Made by a program: the position numbers and the translations under genes. Below, piece after piece: positions 1-8,054 of a DNA stretch of 40,690 bases (its first letter is position 1; every line of letters starts with the position of its first letter). This stretch comes from Akkermansiaceae bacterium UBA7890 (lineage in GTDB: Bacteria; Verrucomicrobiota; Verrucomicrobiia; Verrucomicrobiales; Akkermansiaceae), in the NCBI GenBank assembly GCA_002501065.1, contig DLRK01000196.1, forward strand, positions 57,430-98,119, read 5' to 3'. The notes beneath the pieces were generated by a model, which worked only from the letters and a program-made list of their open reading frames with translations, ran no database searches and had not been told where the DNA came from.

Positions 1-1143
1 TGGCGGGGCAAGGAGTGGAAACACTGGCTCACGGTCTTTGTTCCCCCGGTGGTCGATCCTCACAAGCGGGGGGTTCTTCTGATCGAGGGCGGGAGAAACC
101 GGGATGGTCTTCCCGATCCCAAGTCCGAAGCGGGGCGCATTATCGCAGCGACAGCCCTCAGCCTGCGTGCGCCAGTGGCCCTCCTCCTGCAGGTTCCCAG
201 CCAGCCTCTCTACGACAATCTCTATGAGGATGACCTCATCGCGTACACCTTCGACAAGTATCTCCGGGGTGGCGATGATGACTGGCCGCTTCTTCTGCCC
301 ATGGTGAAGAGCGCCACTTCTGCCATGGATGCCCTGCAGGCCCTGGCCGGGAAGGGAAAGCTGAAAACCCTCGCGGGTGCAGCCTGTCAACTGGAGCAGT
401 TCGTGGTGGGGGGCGCGTCCAAGCGCGGCTGGACGACCTGGTTGACAGCCGCGGTTGACAAGCGGGTCTGCGGTCTTGCTCCCTCCGTTATCGATGTCCT
501 CAACATGGCTGCCCAGATGCGGCACCAGCGGAAGTCCTATGGGGCATTCAGCGAAAAGATCGAACCCTACACCAGTCGCAACATCATGAAGCGCCTGGAG
601 ACTCCGCGGGGGAATCTGTTGCGCAAGGTGGTCGACCCCTTCGAATACATCGAGAGACTGAAGCAGCCCAAGCTCATGCTCCTGGGGACCAACGATCCCT
701 ACTGGACGGCGGATTCGGCCCAGCTCTACTTTCCGGATCTGAAGGGACCGAAGGCGTTGTATTATCTCCCCAACGCCAGTCACGGGTTGGGTCTCGGCGT
801 GCTGCCGACGCTGCATGCGTTCCTGCTTTCCACCCTGAACGGCAAACAGCTCCCGCAACTCGAGACCAAGTTGGTGGACGGCAACTTGAAGGTGAGCTGG
901 AAGGGAAAGGGCTCGGCAGAGCTCTGGAGTGCAACTTCGGCTATCCGCGACTTTCGGAAGGCGAGGTGGTCCTCCACTTCGCTGGAAGGTGAGGGGAGCG
1001 TAGTGGTCGCCCCCAGGTCCCCTAAGAGTGGCTGGAGCGCCTCCTACGTGACGGTGACCTTTCCCCCGCTCCGCTCTGTCGATGCTCCTTACAAGGTGAG
1101 TACGCTCATCAGGGTCCTGCCTGAGAGATTCCCGCACGAATAG
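1..1143 (+). CDS. PhoPQ-activated pathogenicity-related hydrolase (PqaA-like), 5' end missing
   Basis: The reading frame is open from base 1, so the N-terminus lies outside the window; 380 residues are visible. The protein resembles the PhoPQ_related family of secreted alpha/beta-hydrolase-like proteins, whose substrate is not well established. Visible support: the segment VVDPHKRGVLLIEGGRNRDG near the start, a nucleophile-elbow-like GGASKRGW with Ser at about residue 140 of the visible part, a strand followed by LLGTNDPYW that could supply the Asp, and NASHGL that could supply the His. A beta-rich C-terminal tail follows. It converges on the TPR-redoxin gene with a 44-base gap in which I see no clear terminator. 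The family call is fairly secure. Catalytic activity and substrate are inference. Confidence 0.85.
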   Translation, partial: WRGKEWKHWLTVFVPPVVDPHKRGVLLIEGGRNRDGLPDPKSEAGRIIAATALSLRAPVALLLQVPSQPLYDNLYEDDLIAYTFDKYLRGGDDDWPLLLPMVKSATSAMDALQALAGKGKLKTLAGAACQLEQFVVGGASKRGWTTWLTAAVDKRVCGLAPSVIDVLNMAAQMRHQRKSYGAFSEKIEPYTSRNIMKRLETPRGNLLRKVVDPFEYIERLKQPKLMLLGTNDPYWTADSAQLYFPDLKGPKALYYLPNASHGLGLGVLPTLHAFLLSTLNGKQLPQLETKLVDGNLKVSWKGKGSAELWSATSAIRDFRKARWSSTSLEGEGSVVVAPRSPKSGWSASYVTVTFPPLRSVDAPYKVSTLIRVLPERFPHE

Positions 1144-1187
1144 GGGTGATCGTGAATCGTGGCGTGGGTCTCTCGCCCGCTCCGCCC

Positions 1188-3473
1188 CTACAGGTCCCTC
1201 CCGTGCAATTGCAGGAGACGCTTGCCTTCCTTCACCACGAACTCGCAATCCATGAACGGCTCGGAGCTGATATCGTGCCAGAGCACCTGGCCGCCTGGTG
1301 AAATGACAAAAGTTCCATGGAGCGGCTCCTTCTCGAAGTCATCATAGGCGCTCCATTCACGGAAGACGTGCATGGCCGGGTCGGCCACCAGAGGGAACGG
1401 AAAACTCCCGCCCTCCTTTTCCCACTTCTCCTTTGCCTTGCGCAGGTCCCCTTCGCTGTCGGTGCTGATGGCGAGAACCTCGAAGCCGGCCTTCTCGAAG
1501 AGTTCGGCCTTATGGGCGAACTCTTCCAGTTGTTCGACACAGTGCAGGCAGCCGTAGCCAAGGTAGAAGATGAGGACCAGAGGCCGTCCCTGATAGTCCT
1601 TCCGCGAGATGGTCTCGCCTTTCTCATTGGGGAGGGCAAATTCATGGGCTGCCGGTGGCGTCCAGGCCACCGGGCCGAGAGTATCGAGGACGGGGCGTTC
1701 GCCCACATCGTCGCGCACCACCGGGCTGGCCTGCCAGTTGCCCAGGCTGAACTCCTCGGCGATTTTCATCACGCGTGCGATCGGAGGGGCCTGTGGATCA
1801 AGGTGGGCTGAGAGCGGCTTGAGGAGATCAAAGGCCTCCCTGGCTTCGTCCTTCCGGTTGATAGCGTGGAGGATTTCGATACGGGCGAGGAGGGGAAGGA
1901 CCCGCTTCTCCCCGCTCTTGACCGCCTCCTCGCTCAGACTGAGGGCCTTTTTCTGGTCCCCGGCCCGCAGGTGGAGCCGGGCCAGGGTGTACTTGTCGCC
2001 CTGCACCGCTCCGAGGTGCTTTTTGGCTTCCTCGGGGTTATTTCCAAGCAGGGCCACGAAGCAACTCATTGCCTGCCGGGCCTTCTTGACACTGTTGACC
2101 CATTCGTCGGGCTTCTTTCCGGCCTCCGTGATCATTTTACGGGTGTCCTCTTCGTTCTTCTTTTCCCTTTCCGCTTTCTCCCGGGCCTCTTTTTCGGCGT
2201 TCTTCTTGTCCGCACTGGCGGTGGCCAGCAGATCGGCCATTTCCTGATCGACGGACTGAACCCCGCTCAGGGATCCCTTCCCGAAGTGGGCGTGTCCGAG
2301 GAGGCGGAGGCGTTTAAGCTGTTCCTCGCGCCTGGTGGTTGGTTCCAGATAGGGTGTGTCGGCGAGACGGAGCGTCTCGTCCCACAGTTCAAAGCGTTTG
2401 AGGACCTCGAAAATGCGGATGCGGCCATACTTTGTGCTGCGCCAGCCCGTGTTAAGGGTGTTGAGCCTGGGGTGGCGTGGATTGGCGACAAGGCTCCGGG
2501 CCATTCCGAGGGCATCGTGGGCCCGTCCCAGGTTCATCCAGTTCCGGCAGAGCCACTCGTTGTTGTGGGCATAGTTGTGGATCTGGTCGGGGAGCACGCG
2601 GCGTGTGATCATGTACTTGTGGTCAATGCGGGCGGAGGCCTCCTGGGCGAAGGCGGAGTCGTCCCAGCGCCTGAGCTTGGAGTAGATGTGGCCGGGCATG
2701 TGCCAGATGTGAGCGATGCCGGGAGCGGTGTGGCCGCACTTGGCGGCGGAATCCAGGGCGACCCTGGCCTTCTTGTTGTCCCACAGGTGGATGCGGTAAT
2801 GGTGCGCCGGGTGCATCGGGTTTATCGCGAAGACATCCTGCAGCATGGCATCCACCGCCTGGTGACTGTGAATGGGGAGTCCGCTGCGGCCAAACTGCCA
2901 GAGGCGCACGCAGAGAAAGGCGCGGGCCTCGATGTCGTCCGGATAGTCCTGGATGATGCTCTCGAGATCGTCGATGAGCTCCTGCTTGCGCTTCTTGACG
3001 TCCTTGGGTTCACCATCGAGGTAGTTGGCCTGTGCATCGATGTAACGGCGATTGTGTTCGGAGGCGCGTTCCTTCAGCTGGCCGGCCTTCTTGATGAAGG
3101 CCCGGGCACGCTTCTCGTTTTCCCAGTTCGCCATGGCCATGCCCCAGTAGGCCATCGCGCACTTGGGATCGTGCGAGGCGATCTGCCGGAAGGTCCGCTC
3201 AGCCTCGTAGTACCAGAAGCCGTGCAGCTGCCCGATTCCCTGGTCGAAGAATTGCTGCCCCTCCGGCCAGGTGCACTGGACCGGGAACGAGATTTTCCCG
3301 GTTCCTTCGATGGGCAGAGCGGAATGCCTGGGCCCCTCGTTGAAGGCTTCGCCCTGGTGGGAGTGCCCGGCCCTGGGTTTGCCATCCTCCTGTTTGTCCT
3401 CTGCCAGGGAGAGGGGGAGGGGGAGAGAGGTTGCGAACAGGACGGTCAGAGCGAAGTGGCGATTCAGAATCAC
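1188..3473 (-). CDS. Exported TPR protein with C-terminal redoxin domain
   Basis: A 761-residue protein starting at GTG, with an N-terminal signal sequence (hydrophobic run after MILNRH, about residues 8-24). The middle, about residues 60-560, carries helical TPR-like units such as AERTFRQIASHDPKCAMAYW and an acidic/basic coiled stretch rich in Glu and Lys around 420-450. The C-terminus, about 600-750, is an AhpC/TSA-type redoxin: GRPLVLIFYLGYGCLHCVEQ with a C642-L-H-C645 pair, then VLAISTDS. The known role of such domains is thiol-disulfide exchange or peroxide reduction. Joined to TPRs in an exported protein, it may act on envelope partners, which is inference. The neighbouring DUF481 gene is divergent, with a 237-base shared region. 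Confidence 0.85.
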   Translation of the reverse strand: MILNRHFALTVLFATSLPLPLSLAEDKQEDGKPRAGHSHQGEAFNEGPRHSALPIEGTGKISFPVQCTWPEGQQFFDQGIGQLHGFWYYEAERTFRQIASHDPKCAMAYWGMAMANWENEKRARAFIKKAGQLKERASEHNRRYIDAQANYLDGEPKDVKKRKQELIDDLESIIQDYPDDIEARAFLCVRLWQFGRSGLPIHSHQAVDAMLQDVFAINPMHPAHHYRIHLWDNKKARVALDSAAKCGHTAPGIAHIWHMPGHIYSKLRRWDDSAFAQEASARIDHKYMITRRVLPDQIHNYAHNNEWLCRNWMNLGRAHDALGMARSLVANPRHPRLNTLNTGWRSTKYGRIRIFEVLKRFELWDETLRLADTPYLEPTTRREEQLKRLRLLGHAHFGKGSLSGVQSVDQEMADLLATASADKKNAEKEAREKAEREKKNEEDTRKMITEAGKKPDEWVNSVKKARQAMSCFVALLGNNPEEAKKHLGAVQGDKYTLARLHLRAGDQKKALSLSEEAVKSGEKRVLPLLARIEILHAINRKDEAREAFDLLKPLSAHLDPQAPPIARVMKIAEEFSLGNWQASPVVRDDVGERPVLDTLGPVAWTPPAAHEFALPNEKGETISRKDYQGRPLVLIFYLGYGCLHCVEQLEEFAHKAELFEKAGFEVLAISTDSEGDLRKAKEKWEKEGGSFPFPLVADPAMHVFREWSAYDDFEKEPLHGTFVISPGGQVLWHDISSEPFMDCEFVVKEGKRLLQLHGRDL

Positions 3474-3660
3474 AGGGCCAATACGAACACGGACGGACCG
3501 TTTCCACCAAGTCGATTCACCGGGGACCCTTTCGGGCGGAAATTACCGGTGGCTTGCCGCGAAAACCGGAGGCGATCTCCTAGTCGAAGACGAAAAACTG
3601 TGCCGCTTCCTGGCAGGTGGTGATTCCCTGCAGGGCCCGTCGGCCTGCGAGGGGGACCCG

Positions 3661-3687
3661 GGCCGGCGCTGTCTCTTGACGCCGGCC
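3661..3687. promoter_or_regulatory. Inverted repeat overlapping the -35 of the DUF481 promoter
   Basis: GGCCGGCG at 3661-3668 is the exact reverse complement of CGCCGGCC at 3680-3687, with an 11-base spacer. The right arm overlaps the proposed -35 (TTGACG, 3676-3681). The position suits an operator. In GC-rich DNA an 8-base match can arise by chance, so this is suggestive only. Confidence 0.35.
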
Positions 3688-3704
3688 ATCCGGGCCAGTA
3701 AGCA
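3676..3704 (+). promoter_or_regulatory. Putative sigma70-type promoter for the DUF481 gene
   Basis: TTGACG (3676-3681), a 17-base spacer and TAAGCA (3699-3704). The start ATG is at 3711, six bases after the -10, so transcription would begin at or beside the start codon. No Shine-Dalgarno sequence is visible between them. The -35 is good and the -10 is weak. Confidence 0.4.
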
Positions 3705-3710
3705 GCCCGC

Positions 3711-5129
3711 ATGCGTGCGTTCTGCATTCTTTGGCTTGGCGGCCTGCTGATCACCCCTCTGGCAGCGGAAAAAAGAGATCCTGACGGTTGGCAGGGGAGC
3801 GGGAACGTGGGCCTGACGCTGGCGACGGGGAACTCGGACTCTCTCCGGGCCACCGCGGGCCTGGATGTCACGCGGGCGTGGGGCCCCTGGGAATCCCGAG
3901 CCACTGCCTCGGCCCTGTATGGAGAGGACGACGGGGTGAGCTCCAACGAGCGCTTTGAGGGCTCTCTTCAGCTCAATCGCAGGTTCGGCAGGCGGGTCTA
4001 CGCCGGTCTCACCAGCGAATTCCTCTACGATCCCCTGGCCGGAATCGACTGGCGCTTCGCCGTCACCCCGCTTCTGGGGTGGCGCGTGATCGATGAGGAG
4101 CGTCTCAAGCTCCGTCTGGAAGCGGGACCCGGCTACACGTGGGAGGATCGTAATGCAGGGACCCGTGACTACAGTTCGATCCGCCTGCATGAGCGCATGA
4201 GCTTTCAGGTGACGGAAGAGGCTCGAATTTTCCAGTCCCTGACCACCTTGCTGGAGGCGGAAGACCCCGGTAACTTCATCCTCACCGCGGAAGTCGGAGT
4301 GGAATCGAAATTGGCCGGGAGGTGGTCGCTGCGGGTGGCGGGTAAGGCTGTTTACTATGGCGAGGCACAGGGAAGCCGTGACGAAGACCTGCTGGTGACT
4401 GCAGGATTTGGATACAATCATCTTCCCGCGAACCATGAAGAGGGCTCCCTGGAGTCCGCTCTCGAAGGGTTGGAGTTGGGAGAGGGCAGGTGGATCATCA
4501 CTGCACTCCTTGGTGGAAGTTACTCCCGGGGCAACAGCGAGGCGCGCTCCATCAACACCGGCCTCAAGTTGAAGAGGGAGGGGGAGGGGGACGAATTCGC
4601 GGCAGGACTCTTTGGGAGCTATGGTGAGCGGCAGGGGGCAATCAGCGCGGAAACACTGGTTGCTGATGCCCACTACCAGGGCGACTTGCGGAACAAGTGG
4701 TTCGTGGGACTGCGTGGTGATTTTGATCACGATGCGCCTGCCGAAGTGGAGTGGCGGATTGCCGTCACTCCCTACGCCGGGTGGCGTTTGCTCGAGACTG
4801 AGCGCAGCAAGCTCACCGTGGAAGGAGGGCCCTCTTTCGTGACCGAGCAGCAGGGCGGGAACGAGAACATGTTTTCGGGCGCCTATGCCGGGGTGAAGGG
4901 TGAACACAAGCTGGCGGCGAGGACCCGCCTCTTTGCCGAACTGTCCTGGTTGGGCGAAACGGCTGACGGGAAGAGCTATCTCCTTACTTCCGAGGTGGGA
5001 ATCGATCACGCTCTTTCCGACAAGTTCAGTCTGCAGGTAATCGGGCGTAACACCTACGATAGCACCCCGGCCTCCGGCCGGGAGCGGCATGACTTCCAGA
5101 TCGTGAGCGCACTGGGAGTCACGTTTTGA
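3711..5129 (+). CDS. DUF481 family outer-membrane-like protein with two tandem DUF481 units
   Basis: A 472-residue protein with a signal sequence (MRAFCILWLGGLLITPLAAE). DUF481 proteins (YdiY-like) are predicted outer-membrane beta-barrels of unclear function. The family is usually a single unit of roughly 250 residues; here it appears twice. The first unit (about 28-245) starts with GNVGLTLATGNSDS and contains WRFAVTPLLGWRVIDEERLK. The second (about 262-472) starts with LLGGSYSRGNSEARS and contains WRIAVTPYAGWRLLETERSK. Alternating aromatic/polar strands run throughout and the chain ends in a terminal Phe (GVTF), as in many outer-membrane barrels. It is followed by a strong terminator and appears monocistronic. 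Confidence 0.87.
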   Translation: MRAFCILWLGGLLITPLAAEKRDPDGWQGSGNVGLTLATGNSDSLRATAGLDVTRAWGPWESRATASALYGEDDGVSSNERFEGSLQLNRRFGRRVYAGLTSEFLYDPLAGIDWRFAVTPLLGWRVIDEERLKLRLEAGPGYTWEDRNAGTRDYSSIRLHERMSFQVTEEARIFQSLTTLLEAEDPGNFILTAEVGVESKLAGRWSLRVAGKAVYYGEAQGSRDEDLLVTAGFGYNHLPANHEEGSLESALEGLELGEGRWIITALLGGSYSRGNSEARSINTGLKLKREGEGDEFAAGLFGSYGERQGAISAETLVADAHYQGDLRNKWFVGLRGDFDHDAPAEVEWRIAVTPYAGWRLLETERSKLTVEGGPSFVTEQQGGNENMFSGAYAGVKGEHKLAARTRLFAELSWLGETADGKSYLLTSEVGIDHALSDKFSLQVIGRNTYDSTPASGRERHDFQIVSALGVTF

Positions 5130-5200
5130 GGGGCCTGTTCTGCGGTCCAAGGAGGCCTCAGAAGGAAGAGAAAACTGCAAAAACGGCTTTAGGAATGGCA

Positions 5201-5239
5201 TTCCGGCGGCAGAAATGCAGCGCGCCGGAACATTTTTTT
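5201..5239 (+). terminator. Rho-independent terminator after the DUF481 gene
   Basis: TTCCGGCG (5201-5208) pairs perfectly with CGCCGGAA (5223-5230). The loop can form an inner GCA-GAAA-TGC hairpin (5209-5218). A run of seven T follows at 5233-5239. It lies about 70 bases after the DUF481 stop. A second T run at 5269-5275 has only a weak stem in front of it. Confidence 0.85.
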
Positions 5240-5275
5240 GTGGCCAGTCCGGCGGGAGCGGGAACTGTTTTTTTA

Positions 5276-5671
5276 AATTATCCCAGTGGTCCGCCGGATT
5301 GGGGATTGGTCTGGTTTGTTCTGGTCGGGGGCTGCGAACGGTTGCGCCCTGGGTCGGAGGCTGACGGGTGGAGCAACCCCGGGGTTCGCCCGGAACGAGG
5401 TTCCAAGAGCTGCAGTATCCGGGAGAGGTGTGACCGGGAGGCCCCATGTTGAGCCGTTGTGCGGCGTGATGATCTGTTAGAGGGGGCCCGTTACGACCGG
5501 GTATCGAGCATCGTAGTCGATGGCGAAGAACGTCCAAGCCAGCACCATTTCTGGATACTTCAGAGACCCCGGGCATTTATTCACATTTCCTCACATCGCT
5601 CTCTTCCGGGGGGAGCATCGTTCCAAAAGTTCATGCCGGAGGGAGCTGGCATAAAATATTATTCACGGAGG
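5276..5671. other. Gene-poor spacer between the DUF481 and HU genes
   Basis: About 400 GC-rich bases in which I find no convincing protein or RNA gene. The short open frames here have no recognisable domains. I looked for SRP, tmRNA and RNase P hallmark sequences and did not find them. An unrecognised small RNA cannot be excluded. Confidence 0.4.
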
Positions 5672-5701
5672 CCGAGGTGAAATGCTTGACGGAAACCTCG
5701 G
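5672..5701 (+). promoter_or_regulatory. Hairpin in the region upstream of the HU gene
   Basis: CCGAGGT (5672-5678) and ACCTCGG (5695-5701) are perfect reverse complements around a 16-base loop, about 60 bases before the preferred HU start codon. It could be a leader hairpin or an operator. There is no T run, so it is not a typical terminator. Confidence 0.35.
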
Positions 5702-5761
5702 AAATTCATGGGTTTCTCACGAAGCTTCATTCGAACTCAATCAATAATAGAACCAAAATTC

Positions 5762-6076
5762 ATGTCCCAGAAAGCAGCAACCAAGACGGAGATCCTCAAT
5801 AATATCGCAGAAGCCACCGGCTTCAACCGCAAGCAAGTTGCCTCGGTGCTTGATGCGCTGAGTGGTGAGATCAACAAGGGAGTGAGCAGGGGCGGACCGG
5901 GACAGTTTACCATCCCCGGCCTCTGCAAAATCGTTGTGCAAGATAAGCCAGCTACGGAGGCGGCCACCCGTCCGAATCCGTTCAAGCCGGGTGAAATGAT
6001 GGAAGTGAAGGCCAAGCCGGCCCGCAGGGTCGTCAAGGTGCGCCCGCTCAAGAACCTGAAAGACATGGTCGCCTAG
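5762..6076 (+). CDS. HU-family DNA-binding protein
   Basis: 104 residues from ATG 5762; an in-frame ATG at 5708 would add 18 residues that do not look like HU. The protein has the histone-like fold: an N-terminal helical half (KTEILNNIAEATGFNRKQVA), then the beta-arm half with GQFTIPGLCKIVV and a Lys/Arg-rich end (RRVVKVRPLKNLKD). HU proteins bind and bend DNA and help organise the nucleoid. The PGLxKI form is, to my knowledge, common in PVC-group relatives. No Shine-Dalgarno sequence is visible before 5762. The gene stands alone between a long spacer and its own terminator. Confidence 0.9.
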   Translation: MSQKAATKTEILNNIAEATGFNRKQVASVLDALSGEINKGVSRGGPGQFTIPGLCKIVVQDKPATEAATRPNPFKPGEMMEVKAKPARRVVKVRPLKNLKDMVA

Positions 6077-6105
6077 ACAGCGGTCAACAGACAAATCCTT
6101 CGTGG

Positions 6106-6140
6106 ACCGCGCTCTTTCCTGGAGCGCGGTTCTCGTTTTT
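6106..6140 (+). terminator. Rho-independent terminator after the HU gene
   Basis: ACCGCGCTC (6106-6114) and GAGCGCGGT (6122-6130) form a perfect 9-base stem with a 7-base loop, followed by TCTCG and five T (6136-6140). It lies 30 bases after the HU stop codon. Confidence 0.9.
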
Positions 6141-6203
6141 GGGGATGACCGCAGGGCCTGTTTCCCCCTTGCCTCCCGGGTTTGATCCTCCAATCCTTGC
6201 GAT

Positions 6204-6371
6204 ATGGCCGATCACAGCAGCGTCGTCAGTATCCATTCCTATTTCAAGATCCACGAGGGCAAGTTGGATGAGGTGAAGGCCCTTCTGCCTGAGTTTGTTA
6301 CCAAGGTGGAAAACGAGGAGGCTTCCCTCTACCATAATTTCACGCTGAACGGTCTTCCTCCAGGTGAATGA
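6204..6371 (+). pseudogene. Truncated antibiotic-biosynthesis-monooxygenase (ABM)-like gene
   Basis: ATG 6204 opens a 55-residue frame. Its first 50 residues (SVVSIHSYFKIHEGKLDEVK, then a helix and ASLYHNFTLNG) resemble the N-terminal half of ABM-domain proteins (YgiN-like, usually about 100 residues). The frame then ends in LPPGE and a stop. The C-terminal half is not found in any of the three forward frames downstream. The TGA overlaps an ATG (6368) of a 25-residue frame ending at 6445 (containing MERLEYRWIRIREFK), which I do not recognise. I read this as a deletion remnant. A genuinely short protein is the alternative. Confidence 0.5.
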
Positions 6372-6475
6372 GCATTCCGCGGGTGGAGTCTCCGCTGATG
6401 GAGCGGTTGGAATACCGGTGGATCCGGATCAGGGAGTTCAAGTAGGAATGCAGGCCAGGGAACAGGATTGCTGAG

Positions 6476-7252
6476 ATGAACATTGTCGCCCTTCAGTATG
6501 ACATCGCCTGGGAGAACCGGGAGGCCAATTTCGACACGGTCAGGCGGCTCCTCACCAAGTCAGCGGTTTCCCCGGGGTCGCTCATCGTGCTCCCTGAGAT
6601 GTTTTCCACCGGCTTCAGCATGGACGTCTCCAAGGTGGCGGAGGGACAGAAGAGCGAGACCGAGAAATTCCTCTCCTCCCTGGCCTGGCAGTATGAAAGC
6701 CACGTCATCGGGGGCCTCGTGAGCAGGGATCCCTCTTCTGCGATGGGACGCAACGAGCTGGCAGTCTACGATCCCTCCGGGCGCCCGGTGGCCCTCTACC
6801 AGAAGAATCATACCTTCTCCTACACGGACGAATCGAGGCACTATCTCCCGGGGGATGGACTGGCCATGTTCCGCTGGCACGACTTTACGGTCTGCCCGGT
6901 GATCTGTTACGATCTCCGCTTCCCGGAGCTCTTCCGCAAGGGCCTACGCAACGGAGCCGATCTCTTCACAGTCAGTGCGAACTGGCCGGTCGCACGGTTC
7001 CGGCACTGGAAGACCCTGCTGGATGCACGGGCCATCGAAAACCTCGCCTGCGTGGTGGGCGTCAACCGGGTGGGGAGCGATCCCCGCTTCCGCTATCCCG
7101 GTGGGTCGCGCATCGTGGATCACCACGGGACCCTTCTGGGGGAAGCGGGTGACTCCGAGGCGGTGCTCTCCTGCGAGCTGGATCACGCCGATCTGGTTGC
7201 CTGGCGACGGGAATTCCCTGCCCTCGATGACATCAAGGACCAGGCGCCATAA
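6476..7252 (+). CDS. Omega-amidase-like carbon-nitrogen hydrolase (nitrilase superfamily)
   Basis: 258 residues, full length for this group. The Glu-Lys-Cys triad of the nitrilase superfamily is visible: E41 in VLPEMFSTGFSM, K110 in ALYQKNHTFSYTDE and C144 in VCPVICYDLRFPELFR. The closest known type is the YafV/Nit2-like omega-amidase, which hydrolyses 2-oxoglutaramate or 2-oxosuccinamate from transamination and methionine salvage. The exact substrate is inferred. It is probably cytoplasmic, as no signal sequence is seen. The start ATG 6476 has a modest AGGA upstream (ACAGGATTGCTGAG). It converges on the methyltransferase gene with a 55-base gap. Confidence 0.88.
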   Translation: MNIVALQYDIAWENREANFDTVRRLLTKSAVSPGSLIVLPEMFSTGFSMDVSKVAEGQKSETEKFLSSLAWQYESHVIGGLVSRDPSSAMGRNELAVYDPSGRPVALYQKNHTFSYTDESRHYLPGDGLAMFRWHDFTVCPVICYDLRFPELFRKGLRNGADLFTVSANWPVARFRHWKTLLDARAIENLACVVGVNRVGSDPRFRYPGGSRIVDHHGTLLGEAGDSEAVLSCELDHADLVAWRREFPALDDIKDQAP

Positions 7253-7307
7253 TCCCATCAGGCCGTTGTCGCGAAGGCAGGCGCCGAGGGACTGATTCTT
7301 CGATCCG

Positions 7308-7964
7308 CTATTTCCAGTCGTCGCCTATCCTCTTGCGGTAAGCGGCGATGTCCTTGTTTCCGTAGTAAGCAACCAGAATGGCGCCATCGGCGGCCACGGT
7401 CTCGAAGAGATCGTGCATGAGCTCCTGTTCCCCGGGCCACGGGTAGACGTAGAAGAGGTCGATTTCATCCACCTCACAGTCCATCCCCTCGTAGGCGGGG
7501 ATGGCTGTGGCGGCTTCCTCCCAGCGCGAATCGGGTTCGGGGACCATCAATTCCGCTCCTCCCTGGGCGGGGTAGGATTCGTAGCCCTCGGGGAAATAGC
7601 TCGTGCAGAGGTTTTCGACCGTGATCCCGTGATCGCCGGCCAGTTGCCTCGCGAGCGCGACAAGGTCTTCCTCGATCTCCAGTCCGTAAGCCCGGTAGCC
7701 AAGGAGGGAGGCCAGGCAGACACCGACGCCGAAGCCACTGCCCCACTCGCAGAACGTCCGTCCGGTGGGGAGATCCCCCTCGGTGAGAAACCTCAGGGCA
7801 CGGTAGAGGAGAACCGGATCGCTGGGGAGGAAGCGGGGGACTCTGCGGTTGCGGTTGGTGTCGAAGAGATGATCGAGGCGGCGCTCCGCCTCCTCGATCA
7901 GGGCGGAAACCCGGGGAGGGAGTTCGCGCTCGTCGAGTTGCAGGACGATCTCTTCCAGAGCCAT
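7308..7964 (-). CDS. Class I SAM-dependent methyltransferase-like protein
   Basis: 218 residues, no signal sequence. Motif I of Rossmann methyltransferases is present as EWGSGFGVG (about 73-81) after the strand TFC. Motif II follows, with the acidic residue at about E96 in AYGLEIEEDL, then a helix (ALARQLAGDHG). A later acidic/aromatic strand, EIDLFYVYPWPGEQ, suits motif IV. The N-terminal 60 residues are helical and may be a substrate or dimer region. The substrate cannot be read from sequence. The gene is divergent from RNase HI with a 90-base gap. Confidence 0.72.
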   Translation of the reverse strand: MALEEIVLQLDERELPPRVSALIEEAERRLDHLFDTNRNRRVPRFLPSDPVLLYRALRFLTEGDLPTGRTFCEWGSGFGVGVCLASLLGYRAYGLEIEEDLVALARQLAGDHGITVENLCTSYFPEGYESYPAQGGAELMVPEPDSRWEEAATAIPAYEGMDCEVDEIDLFYVYPWPGEQELMHDLFETVAADGAILVAYYGNKDIAAYRKRIGDDWK

Positions 7965-8054
7965 CGCCCGCAGTGTGCCTGCTGCCCAACTTCTTGTCCA
8001 TGCGTGGGGCCAAATTCCTCGACTCGGTCAGGGATCCGGCGGACATTCGCGTCC

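Noticed and set aside
1866..3623. A 585-codon plus-strand frame opposite the TPR-redoxin gene.
   Set aside because: It has no recognisable motif, and the opposite strand has clear TPR and redoxin signatures.
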